Source: Paenibacillus sp. FJAT-29882 (GTDB lineage: Bacteria; Bacillota; Bacilli; Bacillales; DSM-1321). Taken from it: DNA of 64,000 nucleotides. The stretch lies in NCBI RefSeq assembly GCF_001510645.1, contig NZ_LMVB01000005.1, positions 102,019-166,018 on the forward strand. Reading direction: 5' to 3'. Shown here piece by piece: positions 1 to 8,508 of this stretch (positions are counted from its first letter, which is position 1; the number at the start of each line of letters is the position of its first letter). The notes under the pieces are model-generated. The model searched no databases. It saw nothing but the letters and a program-made list of their open reading frames with translations, and was not told the origin of the DNA. A program made the translations under genes and the position numbers.

Positions 1-493
1 ATAAGAATCCAAGTCCAACAACCATACCACCAATCGCACGAGCACGAGATAATTTTGTGCGTTCAACGGGATCATTTGTAATAACAGACGCAAGAGAACC
101 ATAAGGAATGGAGTCAGCTGTATAAGCAACACAAAAGAATAAATAAACGAATACTACCCAAACATGAATTGCTGTAGATCCCCAACTTGATACATCAGTA
201 AAAGATAATAAACAAGAAGCTGCTAATATCCATTTAGAAATACTAATATAAGGTAAGAATTTATTACCGGATTTCCCTAATTTCCAACGGTCTGGAAGAG
301 TTCCCATAATCACATTACAAATTGCATCAAAGACTTTACCTAATAAAAACATAGTCCCCATAAAGTAAGGGCTTACACCTAATGCATAGGTACAAAAGAT
401 TAAGAAAAACCCGCTTATATATAGGTTAACGAAACTTCCCCCAATATCCCCTAGCGCATACCCTACTTGGTCTCTTACTCCAAACTTCTTCAT
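1..493 (-). CDS. GPH-family (MFS) sugar/glycoside cation symporter, 3'-truncated by window edge
   Basis: The first 164 codons of a membrane transporter that continues past the window edge. The start is the ATG at 493, preceded by AGGAGG at about 501-506. The N-terminus MKKFGVRDQVGYALGDIGG followed by hydrophobic helices, and the loop PYGSLASVITNDPVERTKLS with RARAIGG, are typical of the glycoside-pentoside-hexuronide:cation symporter family (MelB/XynP/YicJ type). Members import a sugar or glycoside with Na+ or H+ across the cytoplasmic membrane. The AraC regulator behind it and cre-like boxes in front suggest an inducible, glucose-repressed sugar uptake locus. The substrate cannot be told from this part. 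Confidence 0.8.
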   Translation of the reverse strand, partial: MKKFGVRDQVGYALGDIGGSFVNLYISGFFLIFCTYALGVSPYFMGTMFLLGKVFDAICNVIMGTLPDRWKLGKSGNKFLPYISISKWILAASCLLSFTDVSSWGSTAIHVWVVFVYLFFCVAYTADSIPYGSLASVITNDPVERTKLSRARAIGGMVVGLGFL

Positions 494-829
494 GAAATAT
501 CCTCCTCTGTACTTTTTATAAAGCTAATACTATCCTTATATAGCTTTAAAACTTTTTGTTTAACTCCTTTGTAACCGCTTATATTATCAGTTAACAAAAT
601 GTATTCCTTTACTACATAAAGCAGTTTAAAATATGTCCCTAGTTGTATGCGCTTTCCTTAGTGCTTGAATACAACTATACAACGAATAGCAAAAACACTT
701 TTGTACTACAATTGCGCGTTTTTATAGTATAATTGCATGATTTTCTTATCCAAAAGGAAAAAATAAATAGGCGCATGATTTCTCATGCACCACTGAAAAG
801 TCCTACTATGTACATAGACCTTTTATTCA
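494..829. other. Intergenic control region between sugar transporter and AraC gene
   Basis: This gap holds the transporter leader and the 3' flank of the AraC gene, both read on the minus strand. Two cre-like boxes lie inside (570-583 and 644-657). A short hairpin GCATGA/TCATGC sits near 773-788, close to the AraC stop, and could be part of a terminator. No open reading frame of note is seen. Confidence 0.5.
570..583 (-). promoter_or_regulatory. cre-like CcpA box upstream of the sugar transporter
   Basis: TGTAACCGCTTATA differs at one position from the cre consensus TGWAANCGNTNWCA. It lies about 75 bp upstream of the transporter start. A weaker match with two mismatches, TGTATGCGCTTTCC, is at 644-657. 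Catabolite repression by CcpA is inferred; no binding data exist here. Confidence 0.4.
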
Positions 830-1582
830 TCATTTCTTCAGCTTCTTTTTAAATTCAATCGGAGTTACCCCTTCTACTTCTTTAAAGAATCTAGAAAAAT
901 ATTGAGAGTTGCTAAATCCAACCATAATGGCAATTTCAGTCATGGAAAGATTAGAGAACAGGATAAGTTCCTTTGCTTCCTTTATTCTTCTCAGATTTCG
1001 GTAATTACTAATGGTGATTCCCTTTTCTTTCTTAAATGCACGCATTAAATGTGAAGGATGGACATGTAATTTCCTTGCCATTCCCTCCATTGAAATATCC
1101 TCCGCAAAATTCATCTCTATATAGTTTTCTGCTTGCTTTACAATTGTTAAGTTGTCACCTTCAGATTTTCGAATTGTAGGGTCGGAATATTCTCTTACCA
1201 TATTTGAATGAATCTGATCTAGTTCAGAAATAGTCTCGGAATGCTCGATCATAATTGCATATTTTTCTGATAAAAAGTGGCTTTGCAATGGGCTTAGCCC
1301 TCCCCTTTCAGCAGCATAGCTATAAAGGGTATTGTGGGATAATAGAATATTTTTATAGGACCGTACTTTATTATTTGGGACTCTGTTAAGAATATTTAAT
1401 TGGTTATCTTCAAATTTATGAAGCGCATCCATTTCATATTCAGCTATCAAATCCCTGTCACCAAGTTGAATTCCATAGAGTAATTTTTCCCTTAGCTTAT
1501 GAACAGCATCAATGTATTCAGGCGTAAGTCCATTTCGACTATTATTTGAATTTGGAATATCTGTCTGATGGTGTTCCCTCAT
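830..1582 (-). CDS. AraC-family transcriptional regulator
   Basis: This 250-residue protein has an AraC/XylS-type double helix-turn-helix at its C-terminus, roughly residues 150-248. It includes the typical run MEGMARKLHVHPSHLMRAF and the signature MTEIAIMVGFSNSQYFSRFF followed by KEVEGVTPIEF. The N-terminal 150 residues resemble no sugar-binding cupin that I recognise and are charged and helical. The gene ends about 340 bp upstream of the sugar transporter and is read the same way, so it most likely activates that transporter in response to its substrate. The start is ATG at 1582. The family call is firm; the target is inferred. Confidence 0.88.
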   Translation of the reverse strand: MREHHQTDIPNSNNSRNGLTPEYIDAVHKLREKLLYGIQLGDRDLIAEYEMDALHKFEDNQLNILNRVPNNKVRSYKNILLSHNTLYSYAAERGGLSPLQSHFLSEKYAIMIEHSETISELDQIHSNMVREYSDPTIRKSEGDNLTIVKQAENYIEMNFAEDISMEGMARKLHVHPSHLMRAFKKEKGITISNYRNLRRIKEAKELILFSNLSMTEIAIMVGFSNSQYFSRFFKEVEGVTPIEFKKKLKK

Positions 1583-1798
1583 TTATCATCCCTGCCTTAT
1601 GCAATTTGCCTTAGGTTGATCGTATTATATCATTCTTTGTGACTTTTTGTATTTGATTCTATTCTCTGTGATAGTACTTAAGAGGGGATTTCTAACAAAA
1701 AATCCATTTTTATTCACAAGCTTAAACAGTAGCTCTATTCTTTAATAGCTATTAATGCAATACAAAAGAAAATTAAAAAATAATTGGGAGATAGGTTC

Positions 1799-1903
1799 AT
1801 GAAAAAGTGAAATGGATATGCAGCGGAAATAATCAAAGAAATGGTCCGTGAAGGTAAAATTTATTCCGCTGATGACGTTCTACAGATGATTGAACAAGGT
1901 TAG
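1799..1903 (+). pseudogene. Short decayed reading frame with in-frame TGA at codon 4
   Basis: An ATG at 1799 with a GGGAG ribosome-binding site eight bases upstream reads MKK, then TGA, then NGYAAEIIKEMVREGKIY and SADDVLQMIEQG to a TAG at 1903. A well-placed ribosome site and a terminator directly behind suggest this was a small gene or the surviving part of a larger one. I do not recognise the family. It may also be chance. Confidence 0.3.
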
Positions 1904-1905
1904 CT

Positions 1906-1950
1906 AGACAAGATATTCTATACTAAAATATCCTGTCTAACCTATTTTTT
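1906..1950 (+). terminator. Rho-independent terminator behind the decayed frame
   Basis: AGACAAGATAT (1906-1916) pairs with ATATCCTGTCT (1928-1938) with a single mismatch. Six T follow at 1945-1950. Confidence 0.55.
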
Positions 1951-2048
1951 CAATAAATTTTGTAGAGCAATAAAACCTGATAGATCGTAATTAGAAGAAT
2001 ACATCTATGATCTCTTAACTATAGAAAATAGAGGGTAACTGGCACTGC

Positions 2049-3011
2049 TTATGGGCAGAATACGCATAATCTCTCTTGTAAACCTTCTAAGACTTCTTCT
2101 GGCACTTCCCTGACCTCGATATCCCCACCTAGGAAAAGTAGCCAATTTATTATTTCGGTCAATTCTTCGGGATTATTAATATTGATAAAAGTCTTTAAAA
2201 TGGCTGTGGTTTGGTAGGGATTCGTATAGGATATTGAAACTTTTAAAGGATGGTATTTTTTGAACTGGGCAATCGCTTTTGGACCAAGTTCAAGGACAAG
2301 GTTGATTACTTCTTCCTTCTTACTTAGTTTTTCTAAAATCTTTTTCTTACTTAATCCGTTTTTCGTCGGGTAGGGTTTGACATTAGTGAGATAATCGACA
2401 GGAAAAATCCGCTTCTTTTCATCCTTTAAGTCAAAGCCTTCAATCAGCCAAAGTCCTTTTTCATGATAAAGGTGCAAGAGATAAATTGGATACGACTTTA
2501 TTGCCTTCTCTTCTTTGATAGTAATCAATAAATAGCTATCCAAAAGAAGGCTTTGGATGAGTTTTTCTAACATAGGATGGGGTAGGTCTGACAGATCAAG
2601 TAGGTCGGGATTATTGGGGTTGGTCCCTTCAAAAAGCAAGATTTGATTTAAAAGAACAAGGTCATCTTGCTGGTTTTCTGAGATGAGGCCTAGTAATTTT
2701 TCAGCTAAAGACTGACGACTCTTTAGATAAGGAAGTTGTTGATTTCTTGTGGCCATAAAGGCAATAAAAAGAGCTTTAATCTCATTATCGGTAAAGCGAA
2801 CAGTGGGCAAGACAGAGTTGTTCATGACAAAATAACCCCCATCCCTTCCAACTTCAGCGACAAGTGGCATCCCCATAGCTTCAATTTCTCTGATATCTCT
2901 AATAGCTGTCGAACGAGAAATGTTAAATTCTCGCATGATTTCAGAAATTGTAAAGTGGGCACGGTTGTTGATATACCGCATGATAATATTGATCCGTTCA
3001 ACTTTTTTCAT
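2049..3011 (-). CDS. YafY-type transcriptional regulator (HTH + WYL domain)
   Basis: A 320-residue protein with an N-terminal DeoR-like winged helix (residues about 5-60, HFTISEIMREFNISRSTAIR then DIREIEAMG). A WYL-type ligand-sensing region follows at about 140-220 (YLLHLYHEKGLWLIEGFD), then a C-terminal extension. This is the usual YafY/YobV architecture. It is divergent from the gene at 3122 with a 110 bp gap, so it probably controls that gene and itself from a shared operator. The ATG at 3011 is preceded by AGGAGGTCCCG. The family is clear; the effector is unknown. Confidence 0.88.
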   Translation of the reverse strand: MKKVERINIIMRYINNRAHFTISEIMREFNISRSTAIRDIREIEAMGMPLVAEVGRDGGYFVMNNSVLPTVRFTDNEIKALFIAFMATRNQQLPYLKSRQSLAEKLLGLISENQQDDLVLLNQILLFEGTNPNNPDLLDLSDLPHPMLEKLIQSLLLDSYLLITIKEEKAIKSYPIYLLHLYHEKGLWLIEGFDLKDEKKRIFPVDYLTNVKPYPTKNGLSKKKILEKLSKKEEVINLVLELGPKAIAQFKKYHPLKVSISYTNPYQTTAILKTFININNPEELTEIINWLLFLGGDIEVREVPEEVLEGLQERLCVFCP

Positions 3012-3121
3012 CGGGACCTCCTAAACAGTATCACTTTTTGACATGATTTAAGGCTATTATAAACCCATCAAGTGAAAAGACAAATCATTTGATTAATTTA
3101 AAAAAGAGGAAGGTTTTGAAT

Positions 3122-3601
3122 ATGACAGATTATACCCTAGAAGAAAAAGACAGCTTTATCGTTTTAGGCATTGGAACTGAGCTTGAGAGCGATTACACAG
3201 ACTTTGCTGGCATAAACAAGGAAAAGGCAGACTTTTGGTGGGCCATCAAACAAGATGGAAGGCTTGACACTTTAAAAGCCATAGCCACAAATGACTACAT
3301 TTTTGCTGTGAATGAAGCAGTGAATAACAAGATGATGCATTATGCTGGCGTCATGACCGAAGCGTCGGTATCAGAAGAATCCAGAGTTATCCAATTCCCC
3401 AAGGGAGAATACCTAATTGTTAAAGGGGAAGAGCAGACGGCTGATGAGTTGAGTAATAAGCTTGCTGGCATTGCCTTTGGTCAAGTTTTGCCAGAAGCAA
3501 AGAATTTTGCCTATGTTGGTGGGCCAAATGCAACGGTTGAGATGGGGCAGCGAAACGGCTTGGTATTTGGGGAAATGTGGATTCCCGTTGTTAGGAAATA
3601 A
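3122..3601 (+). CDS. GyrI-like / AraC effector-binding domain protein
   Basis: A 159-residue stand-alone effector-binding domain of the GyrI-like (SOUL-type) superfamily. Seen are the N-terminal strand FIVLGIGTEL, a middle ESRVIQFPKGEYLIVKGEE, and the C-terminal GLVFGEMWIPVV, which fits the usual final strand. Such proteins bind small hydrophobic molecules and sit beside WYL or MerR/AraC regulators. The ATG at 3122 was preferred to an upstream TTG at 3089 because AGAGGAAGG ends eight bases before it. It is divergent from the WYL regulator and followed after 22 bp by an unknown gene, probably co-transcribed. A ligand-sensing or drug-binding role is inferred. Confidence 0.75.
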   Translation: MTDYTLEEKDSFIVLGIGTELESDYTDFAGINKEKADFWWAIKQDGRLDTLKAIATNDYIFAVNEAVNNKMMHYAGVMTEASVSEESRVIQFPKGEYLIVKGEEQTADELSNKLAGIAFGQVLPEAKNFAYVGGPNATVEMGQRNGLVFGEMWIPVVRK

Positions 3602-3623
3602 AGAGCTAACAGGGGGGACGGCA

Positions 3624-4088
3624 ATGTCCTATATCGTTGATTTTAAAAATGTGTCTACGGTTGGTTTAGAGTCTTCAACAGTAGCAGAAACGCTTGCTGG
3701 TTTACGTGCTAATGAAGCCCGTTACTTTATGAACAAATACAAGCATGAATTTACGGTTGTACCAGCTAGCGAAAGCCAGGAGACCCTTGATTATGTGAAC
3801 CGAATTTTGAAAGAAGAACGGGATATTGAGTTTGCGGCTAAACCTTTAGGAACTTCACGTTTTCAAGTGGCAAATATCAAATTTGCCTACATCATTTATG
3901 AGGATGGTCTTGTGATCAACGTCATGTATACGGTTGATGATCCTAAGAAGCGGGCTGTTGGTTTTAAACTCTCTGAGGGGATGGAGATACCAAAGGAGTT
4001 AGAAGGGAAGTTTAAGTTTGCTAGGCAGAAGTCTAAACTAGCTGGAACAATTCGGGGCTCGTTTTTTGTAATTAAAGGAGTATATTAA
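3624..4088 (+). CDS. Conserved hypothetical protein, 154 aa
   Basis: I do not recognise this family with certainty. The 154-residue product starts at ATG 3624, where GGGGGG lies six bases upstream. It is soluble, has no cysteine, no signal peptide and no membrane helix. It alternates predicted strands and charged helices (FKNVSTVGLESSTVAETLAG near the start, VANIKFAYIIYEDGLVINVM in the middle). It follows the GyrI-like gene by 22 bp and precedes a strong terminator, so the two likely form one operon under the divergent WYL regulator. The longer frame opening at 3462 overlaps the upstream gene out of frame and is not the real start. Confidence 0.65.
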   Translation: MSYIVDFKNVSTVGLESSTVAETLAGLRANEARYFMNKYKHEFTVVPASESQETLDYVNRILKEERDIEFAAKPLGTSRFQVANIKFAYIIYEDGLVINVMYTVDDPKKRAVGFKLSEGMEIPKELEGKFKFARQKSKLAGTIRGSFFVIKGVY

Positions 4089-4228
4089 AGTAAGCAAAAG
4101 TGCTAGTCGAGGAATTCAGTCATTTTTTGTATGTAGTCATTCTTTTTCTTCATTTGGATAAGAAAATCCCGATTGAACAAAAACAGCCATTCATGCAACA
4201 ATTGTTTATCTACGCATTCAACTAACAA

Positions 4229-4270
4229 AACAGCACCTCTTCACCAAATTAGAGGGTGCTGTTCCTTTTT
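4229..4270 (+). terminator. Terminator of the GyrI-like operon
   Basis: AACAGCACC (4229-4237) pairs perfectly with GGTGCTGTT (4255-4263), followed by CCTTTTTT. Confidence 0.75.
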
Positions 4271-4275
4271 TCGCA

Positions 4276-4328
4276 AAAACCTCACTTACTTATGCTGCGG
4301 TTCACCGTAATAAATCTAAGTGAGGTTT
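4276..4328 (-). repeat. rlmH 3'-end direct repeat, copy 5 (att-like), in a palindrome
   Basis: Core 4286-4306 matches the last 21 bases of rlmH (19418-19438) at 18 of 21 positions in the same orientation. It is flanked by perfect 12-base arms AAACCTCACTTA (4277-4288) and TAAGTGAGGTTT (4317-4328), which overlap the core edge. No coding sense remains here. This is the outermost copy seen and is the proposed distal boundary of the cassette array. Confidence 0.75.
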
Positions 4329-4429
4329 CCCTTATTTTTATACGAACCATAAAGCCCTCCCCTAATTCAATACTTATCGGCTCTTTAAGGGCAGTTATCC
4401 GCCACCTATTTTCTTTGGTTCTCTTTAAT

Positions 4430-4470
4430 TCTTGAGGTAGGGCTTTTCTGCCCATTAATGCGGGATAAAA
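4430..4470 (+). repeat. Dispersed repeat copy 1
   Basis: Contains CTGCCCATTAATGCGGGATA (4448-4467), which matches the second half of the repeat seen best at 40245-40294. The first half is poorly kept. Confidence 0.5.
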
Positions 4471-4498
4471 AAAGACACAACCCTATTAAAGTTGTGCC
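4466..4498 (-). terminator. Terminator of codBA
   Basis: Read on the minus strand, GGCACAAC pairs with GTTGTGTC (plus coordinates 4491-4498 and 4474-4481) and is followed by seven T. It sits just behind the codA stop. Confidence 0.75.
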
Positions 4499-4508
4499 CA
4501 AATATCTT

Positions 4509-5777
4509 CTATCTATTAAAATTAATCTTCTCTTCAAATTGATTTAAAGTTATTGTTGCTTCACTTGGCTTGGTTTCGGCAATAATCTTGCCATGTCTGA
4601 AGGAATACCTAACCGTCGCTTGCTTGCGAATCGCCTCATATTCGTTTTCTGCAGATAAGATGATGAAGTTAGCTGGTTTACCTTCTTCGATTCCATAATT
4701 CTCTTCAATGTGCAACGTTTTGGCACTATTACTAGTGATCAAATCGATTGAATTTACAATTTGATCATAGCCCATGAGTTGTGAAGCATGAATCCCCATA
4801 TGCAATACTTGAAGCATGTTCCCTGTTCCAAGTGGGTACCATGGGTCAAATATGTCATCGTGACCAAAGCAAATATTTAGTCCCGCTTCTTGTAATTCTT
4901 TTACCCTTGTGAGTCCTCTTCGTTTTGGATACGTATCAAATCTTCCTTGAAGGTGAATATTCACAAGCGGATTTGATACAAAATTAATGGAAGAAAGCTT
5001 TAATAAGCGGAATAATTTATACGTATAGGCATCATTATAAGAGCCCATTGCCGTCGTATGGCTCGCTGTTGTGCGAGTACCTAACCCACGTTTGTAGGCC
5101 TCAGCAGCTACAACTTCTACAAATCGAGACTGTTCATCATCAATTTCATCACAGTGGATGTCAACTAATCGATCATATTTTTCAGCAAGGTCAAAAGCGA
5201 ATTTTAACGACTCCACTCCGTATTCTCTTGTAAATTCAAAATGAGGAATGCCGCCTACAACATCGGCGCCCATTTTCAATGCTTCCTCCATCAATTCTTC
5301 CCCATTAGGATATGAAAGGATGCCTTCTTGTGGAAATGCAACAAGTTGAAGATCTACATAGGGAGCCATTTCTTCCTTTACTTCCAACATTGCTTTTAAA
5401 GCCGTTAATTCTGGATCTGTTACATCTACATGTGTACGGACATGCTGAATTCCTTGAGCAATCTGCCATTTTAAAGCCGTTTTTGATCTTGTTTTTACAT
5501 CATCAATCGTTAGCGTTTCTTTTCTTTGCGCCCATCTTTGTATACCTTCAAACAAGGTGCCACTTTTATTCCACTCTGGTTCTCCCGCTGTTAACGTTGT
5601 ATCTAGATGGATATGCGGCTCAATAAAAGGTGGAAGGACAAGAGACCCATTAACATCGATGATTTCTTTCCCATCAACATCTCCTAATATTTGAGTAATT
5701 TTATTAAACCTACCATCTTCTATAAATAAGTGCCAAAGTCCATCTTTTCCTCTAAGCTTTGCGTTTTTAATGATCAC
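4509..5777 (-). CDS. codA: Cytosine deaminase
   Basis: A 422-residue amidohydrolase-superfamily enzyme that hydrolyses cytosine to uracil and ammonia. Seen are the metal ligands in [14 protein letters not shown] (HxH, about residues 54-67), [15 protein letters not shown] (about 205-220), the histidine of [12 protein letters not shown], and the CodA signature [20 protein letters not shown] (about 305-325), whose aspartates are metal and catalytic ligands. Length equals the family's. The start is GTG at 5777, inside the 3' end of codB (11 bp overlap), with AAGGTGAG upstream, so translation is coupled. It lies behind a PyrR attenuator. Together with CodB it salvages cytosine into the UMP pool via uracil. 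Confidence 0.93.
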   Translation of the reverse strand: MIIKNAKLRGKDGLWHLFIEDGRFNKITQILGDVDGKEIIDVNGSLVLPPFIEPHIHLDTTLTAGEPEWNKSGTLFEGIQRWAQRKETLTIDDVKTRSKTALKWQIAQGIQHVRTHVDVTDPELTALKAMLEVKEEMAPYVDLQLVAFPQEGILSYPNGEELMEEALKMGADVVGGIPHFEFTREYGVESLKFAFDLAEKYDRLVDIHCDEIDDEQSRFVEVVAAEAYKRGLGTRTTASHTTAMGSYNDAYTYKLFRLLKLSSINFVSNPLVNIHLQGRFDTYPKRRGLTRVKELQEAGLNICFGHDDIFDPWYPLGTGNMLQVLHMGIHASQLMGYDQIVNSIDLITSNSAKTLHIEENYGIEEGKPANFIILSAENEYEAIRKQATVRYSFRHGKIIAETKPSEATITLNQFEEKINFNR

Positions 5778-7041
5778 TGATTATCTCACCTTTATCATGT
5801 ATTTTACTTATTGATACTTCTTGTTGAGGCATACATTTCATCACAACAACATAAATAATGGCAGACCCTAATAGTGCATTAATTGGAGGGATACCTGGCG
5901 CAAAATTTGCGACTGCAACTCCACCTACCCATGCAAATATAGCGATCCAATTTACGGCTTTAAATTTCATCGTTTCAAATGGTTGATATTTCCCGCGCTT
6001 TAGTAAAAAATAGTCTGCTAAAATAATGGCCCCTATCGACGGTAGCGTGGAACCCAAAATCGTCAAGAATCCAACAAAATTGTTATAAAGCCACATCGCT
6101 GCTATTGTTCCAACGATTCCATTGAAAACAACAACTTTATGTTTTGGTAGTTTTGTAATATTGGAAAATCCTAGCCCAGAAGCATATAACGCGCTATCGT
6201 TTGTCGTCCAAATATTCAAACCGAGGACAATGATGGCAGGAATCATTAACCCTTGTAAAAACATCACGTCCGAAATATCAGCTTTATTGTAAACCATAGC
6301 TCCGACTGCACCAAATAAAAACATGAGCGAATTCCCAAGAAAGAACGCGATAATATTAGCAGTCACAGCAGAACGTGATGTCTTAGCAAAACGAGCAAAA
6401 TCGGGTGTAAGCGTACCAGCGCTAATAAAAGATCCGATACAAATGGTTAATGCTAATGCAACGCCCATTGCCTGTGTAGGTTCATAAGCGAATAATTCTT
6501 GAATTCCCCCAACTGTATTAGTTGCGTCAAACATGGAATAACTACCGAAAATTGCAATTGCCGGAACAGCAATAAATCCTAAAATGGTTAAGGTCTTCAT
6601 CCCAAAAATGGCCGATACCGTCATCAACAAACCAAAAATCGCTATTATTAGATAAACATTGACCCCAGTCGCTTTTGCAACAGGTACTGCAAACATCGCA
6701 AGTCCAACACCAAACCAGCCTACTTGAGTTGAAGCTAGTAAAAATGAAGATAAATAAGAACCTTTTTCACCAAAAGCATATCGAGTCAATAAATGAGTTG
6801 ATAACCCCGTTTTTGCTGCAATATAAGCTAATGAACCTGTATAAAGCCCAAGTACAAGATTACCTGTTAACACAATCCATATAAACTGGCTAAACGACAA
6901 TCCCGTTCCTAATGTCCCTCCAGACCACATGCTCGCTGAGAAAAAGCTAAGTGACAGCATCACCGCAAGTATTTTCCAAAATCCATTTCTATTCGCCTGA
7001 GGTACTGCCTGTAACGTGAATTCTTTATCTACTTTTGACAT
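5767..7041 (-). CDS. codB: Cytosine permease (NCS1 family)
   Basis: A 424-residue protein with about twelve membrane helices, of the nucleobase:cation symporter-1 family. Seen are the NCS1 start [21 protein letters not shown], the segment [20 protein letters not shown], and the stretch [20 protein letters not shown] typical of CodB. It imports cytosine across the cytoplasmic membrane. The ATG at 7041 has GGAGGAATTGGT before it. It overlaps codA by 11 bp and stands behind a PyrR-type leader, which marks the substrate as a pyrimidine. It lies between the rlmH-end repeats at 4286 and 7368, i.e. in one proposed cassette. Confidence 0.9.
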   Translation of the reverse strand: MSKVDKEFTLQAVPQANRNGFWKILAVMLSLSFFSASMWSGGTLGTGLSFSQFIWIVLTGNLVLGLYTGSLAYIAAKTGLSTHLLTRYAFGEKGSYLSSFLLASTQVGWFGVGLAMFAVPVAKATGVNVYLIIAIFGLLMTVSAIFGMKTLTILGFIAVPAIAIFGSYSMFDATNTVGGIQELFAYEPTQAMGVALALTICIGSFISAGTLTPDFARFAKTSRSAVTANIIAFFLGNSLMFLFGAVGAMVYNKADISDVMFLQGLMIPAIIVLGLNIWTTNDSALYASGLGFSNITKLPKHKVVVFNGIVGTIAAMWLYNNFVGFLTILGSTLPSIGAIILADYFLLKRGKYQPFETMKFKAVNWIAIFAWVGGVAVANFAPGIPPINALLGSAIIYVVVMKCMPQQEVSISKIHDKGEIISDH

Positions 7042-7108
7042 ACCAATTCCTCCAATAAGTTAGTAACTGGTACCGAAGAAGGCTTCGATAATTTTAGGAG
7101 ATTAGGGA

Positions 7109-7149
7109 ATAAAAAAAGCTTCTTGCCATTTCTGACAAGAAGCTTTTTT
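7109..7149 (-). terminator. Attenuator terminator in the codBA leader
   Basis: AAAAAAGCTTCTTG and CAAGAAGCTTTTTT (plus positions 7112-7125 and 7136-7149) form a perfect 14-base stem followed on the minus strand by T-rich sequence. It lies between the PyrR site and codB, where the pyr terminator is expected, and would stop transcription when PyrR is bound. Confidence 0.8.
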
Positions 7150-7221
7150 ACACAATGAACCATGGGAAACCTACATACGTAGGCTGCCAAAGCAATGATC
7201 ATTATTTCCGCTGTCCTTGTC

Positions 7222-7235
7222 AGCCTCACGGGACT
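7222..7235 (-). promoter_or_regulatory. PyrR-binding loop (pyr-type attenuator)
   Basis: On the minus strand AGTCCCGTGAGGCT fits the PyrR RNA consensus ARUCCNGNGAGGYU at every position, and GACAAGGACAG follows as in known binding loops. PyrR with UMP or UTP bound favours the downstream terminator (7112-7149). By this logic codBA is shut off when pyrimidine nucleotides are plentiful. The match is seen; the mechanism is known for Bacillus pyr genes; its use here is inferred. Confidence 0.8.
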
Positions 7236-7357
7236 GAATTAAAGGTACCAGTATTTAATTAAACATATTATTACAGGAAAACAATATGTTGTCAACTGAT
7301 TTTTAGGCGCTATCCCCCGTAGGTCCTCAATCTCTAATATTTTTAACAGATAACATC

Positions 7358-7410
7358 AAAACCTCATTTATTTATGATACGGTTCTCCATAGCATATCTA
7401 AATGAGGTTT
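7358..7410 (-). repeat. rlmH 3'-end direct repeat, copy 4 (att-like), in a palindrome
   Basis: Core 7368-7388 matches the rlmH terminus at 17 of 21 positions. Perfect 12-base arms AAACCTCATTTA (7359-7370) and TAAATGAGGTTT (7399-7410) surround it. The arms are nearly identical to those of copy 5. Confidence 0.72.
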
Positions 7411-7505
7411 CTCAAAAAAGCGGGGACTGGCAAATAATTTTGACATGAAAGAGGCTCCCCCCATGAAGGGATACTCATACATCGTGTTTATTCATTTTTG
7501 ATTTT

Positions 7506-8141
7506 CTACATATGCGTTAACAGGCGATCCTTTTGGTCAAGAAAATATGCCATCAGTTTCTTACATTGAGGAATAGAAAATCCTAAAATTGGACCTAATC
7601 CAAACGCAATAAACACTGTTCCAATTCCAACAGGCCCCCCTAGCATCCAACCAAGAAGAAAAATGAGTACTTCAATTCCACTTCTAACCAACGGGATACT
7701 CCAACCCGTTCTTTCAACAATTAATAACATAAAGCTGTCTCTAGGACCTGCTCCAAAATCAGCAGAAACATATAATCCAATACCATACCCAATTAAAACA
7801 ACACCTATGATAAAAGCAATTGTTGCTCCTGCTAAACTATCAATGCTAGGTAAAATCCAATTAAAAAGATCAATAAATAATCCTAGAAACAACATATTCA
7901 GAAAGGCCCCTATTTTTGGCCATGCCTTATTGAAAATTGAACTGATCAACAAGAGTAAAAATCCACTTATTATCGACCAAGTTCCAATAGTAAAGCCAAA
8001 TTTAGTAAATAGACCATAATGAAAAACATCCCATGGTCCAATCCCTAAATGCTTTCCTTCAATTGTTAAAGATATGCCAAATGCTAACACTATTAATCCA
8101 AAAATAAAAAAAGACCAGCGTAGAATCCATTCCTTTTTCAT
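7506..8141 (-). CDS. YczE/YitT-family integral membrane protein
   Basis: A 211-residue protein with five or six hydrophobic helices. The N-terminal helix WSFFIFGLIVLAFGISLTIE, then GKHLGIGPWDVFHYGL, and the middle VSADFGAGPRDSFMLLIVER are characteristic of the YczE branch of the YitT family (COG2364). Its biochemical role is not established; B. subtilis YczE has been linked to surfactin production in some strains. The ATG at 8141 follows AGGAGCGGTT. It stands alone between rlmH-end repeats at 7368 and 8493, so it would be the only cargo of a 1.1 kb segment. Confidence 0.8.
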   Translation of the reverse strand: MKKEWILRWSFFIFGLIVLAFGISLTIEGKHLGIGPWDVFHYGLFTKFGFTIGTWSIISGFLLLLISSIFNKAWPKIGAFLNMLFLGLFIDLFNWILPSIDSLAGATIAFIIGVVLIGYGIGLYVSADFGAGPRDSFMLLIVERTGWSIPLVRSGIEVLIFLLGWMLGGPVGIGTVFIAFGLGPILGFSIPQCKKLMAYFLDQKDRLLTHM

Positions 8142-8325
8142 AACCGCTCCTCTATCTTATATCTTATTTTTTTATTAATATAACATTAAATTTGGACAGA
8201 AATCATAATCTATATTTTCTGAAATATAACAAGAAAAGCGTATCTTTAATTTTCTTATTAAAGGAGAATTATGGGGTCTTATTCGTTTTAACAATGGGAT
8301 AACTGACGAGGGCAATATCATATAG

Positions 8326-8508
8326 CCATGTCAGTTTTTTCATTTTGAAGATAAAAACTCCTCCGTTTATTATAGTTATCTAAAAAATCATCAAGAAGAA
8401 GATATCCAAGTTTGGCTCTTGAATAGGTTTTATCTAAAATCCAAGGAGAAGAACATTAAATCAACTTATTTAGCTTTAAGAAAAAACCTCATTTACTTAT
8501 GATACGGT
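8326..8508 (+). pseudogene. Possible 3' gene remnant running into the att-like repeat
   Basis: A frame without a start codon reads HFEDKNSSVYYSYLKNHQEE, then DIQVWLLNRFYLKSKEKN and IKSTYLALRKNLIYL before TGA. The composition looks coding (amphipathic, few rare residues). Its last residues and stop are supplied by the rlmH-end repeat. It may be a gene cut at a cassette boundary. I do not recognise the family, and chance cannot be excluded. Confidence 0.3.

Larger units (their letters stand above)
1583..2048. other. Gap with a short decayed reading frame and a terminator
   Basis: The stretch separates the AraC gene from the WYL regulator. It holds a 35-codon frame with an early in-frame stop (1799-1903) and a hairpin followed by a T-run (1906-1950), listed separately. 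The rest is AT-rich and without features I can support. Confidence 0.5.
4089..4508. other. Gap with two terminators, outermost rlmH-end repeat and a dispersed repeat
   Basis: In order: spacer, terminator of the plus-strand operon (4229-4270), the outermost copy of the rlmH 3'-end repeat inside a palindrome (4276-4328), a dispersed repeat copy (4430-4470) and the codA terminator (4466-4498). No gene is seen. Confidence 0.7.
7042..7505. other. codBA leader and rlmH-end repeat gap
   Basis: The first 220 bases upstream of codB form the PyrR attenuator (7109-7235). Further out are the rlmH-end repeat copy 4 (7358-7410) and about 95 bases behind the YczE-type gene. An apparent frame of 66 codons at 7029-7229 runs across both attenuator stems and is not considered a gene. 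Confidence 0.6.

Noticed and set aside
3462..3623. Upstream extension of the 154-residue gene
   Set aside because: It overlaps the GyrI-like gene out of frame; the ATG at 3624 has a strong ribosome site.
7029..7229. 66-codon minus-strand frame upstream of codB
   Set aside because: It runs through both stems of the PyrR attenuator and its end overlaps the codB start; the sequence is explained by RNA structure.
7042..7260. TPP or purine riboswitch in front of the NCS1 permease
   Set aside because: No CUGAGA/ACCUGA (TPP) or purine-aptamer core is present. The PyrR loop consensus with terminator explains the leader.
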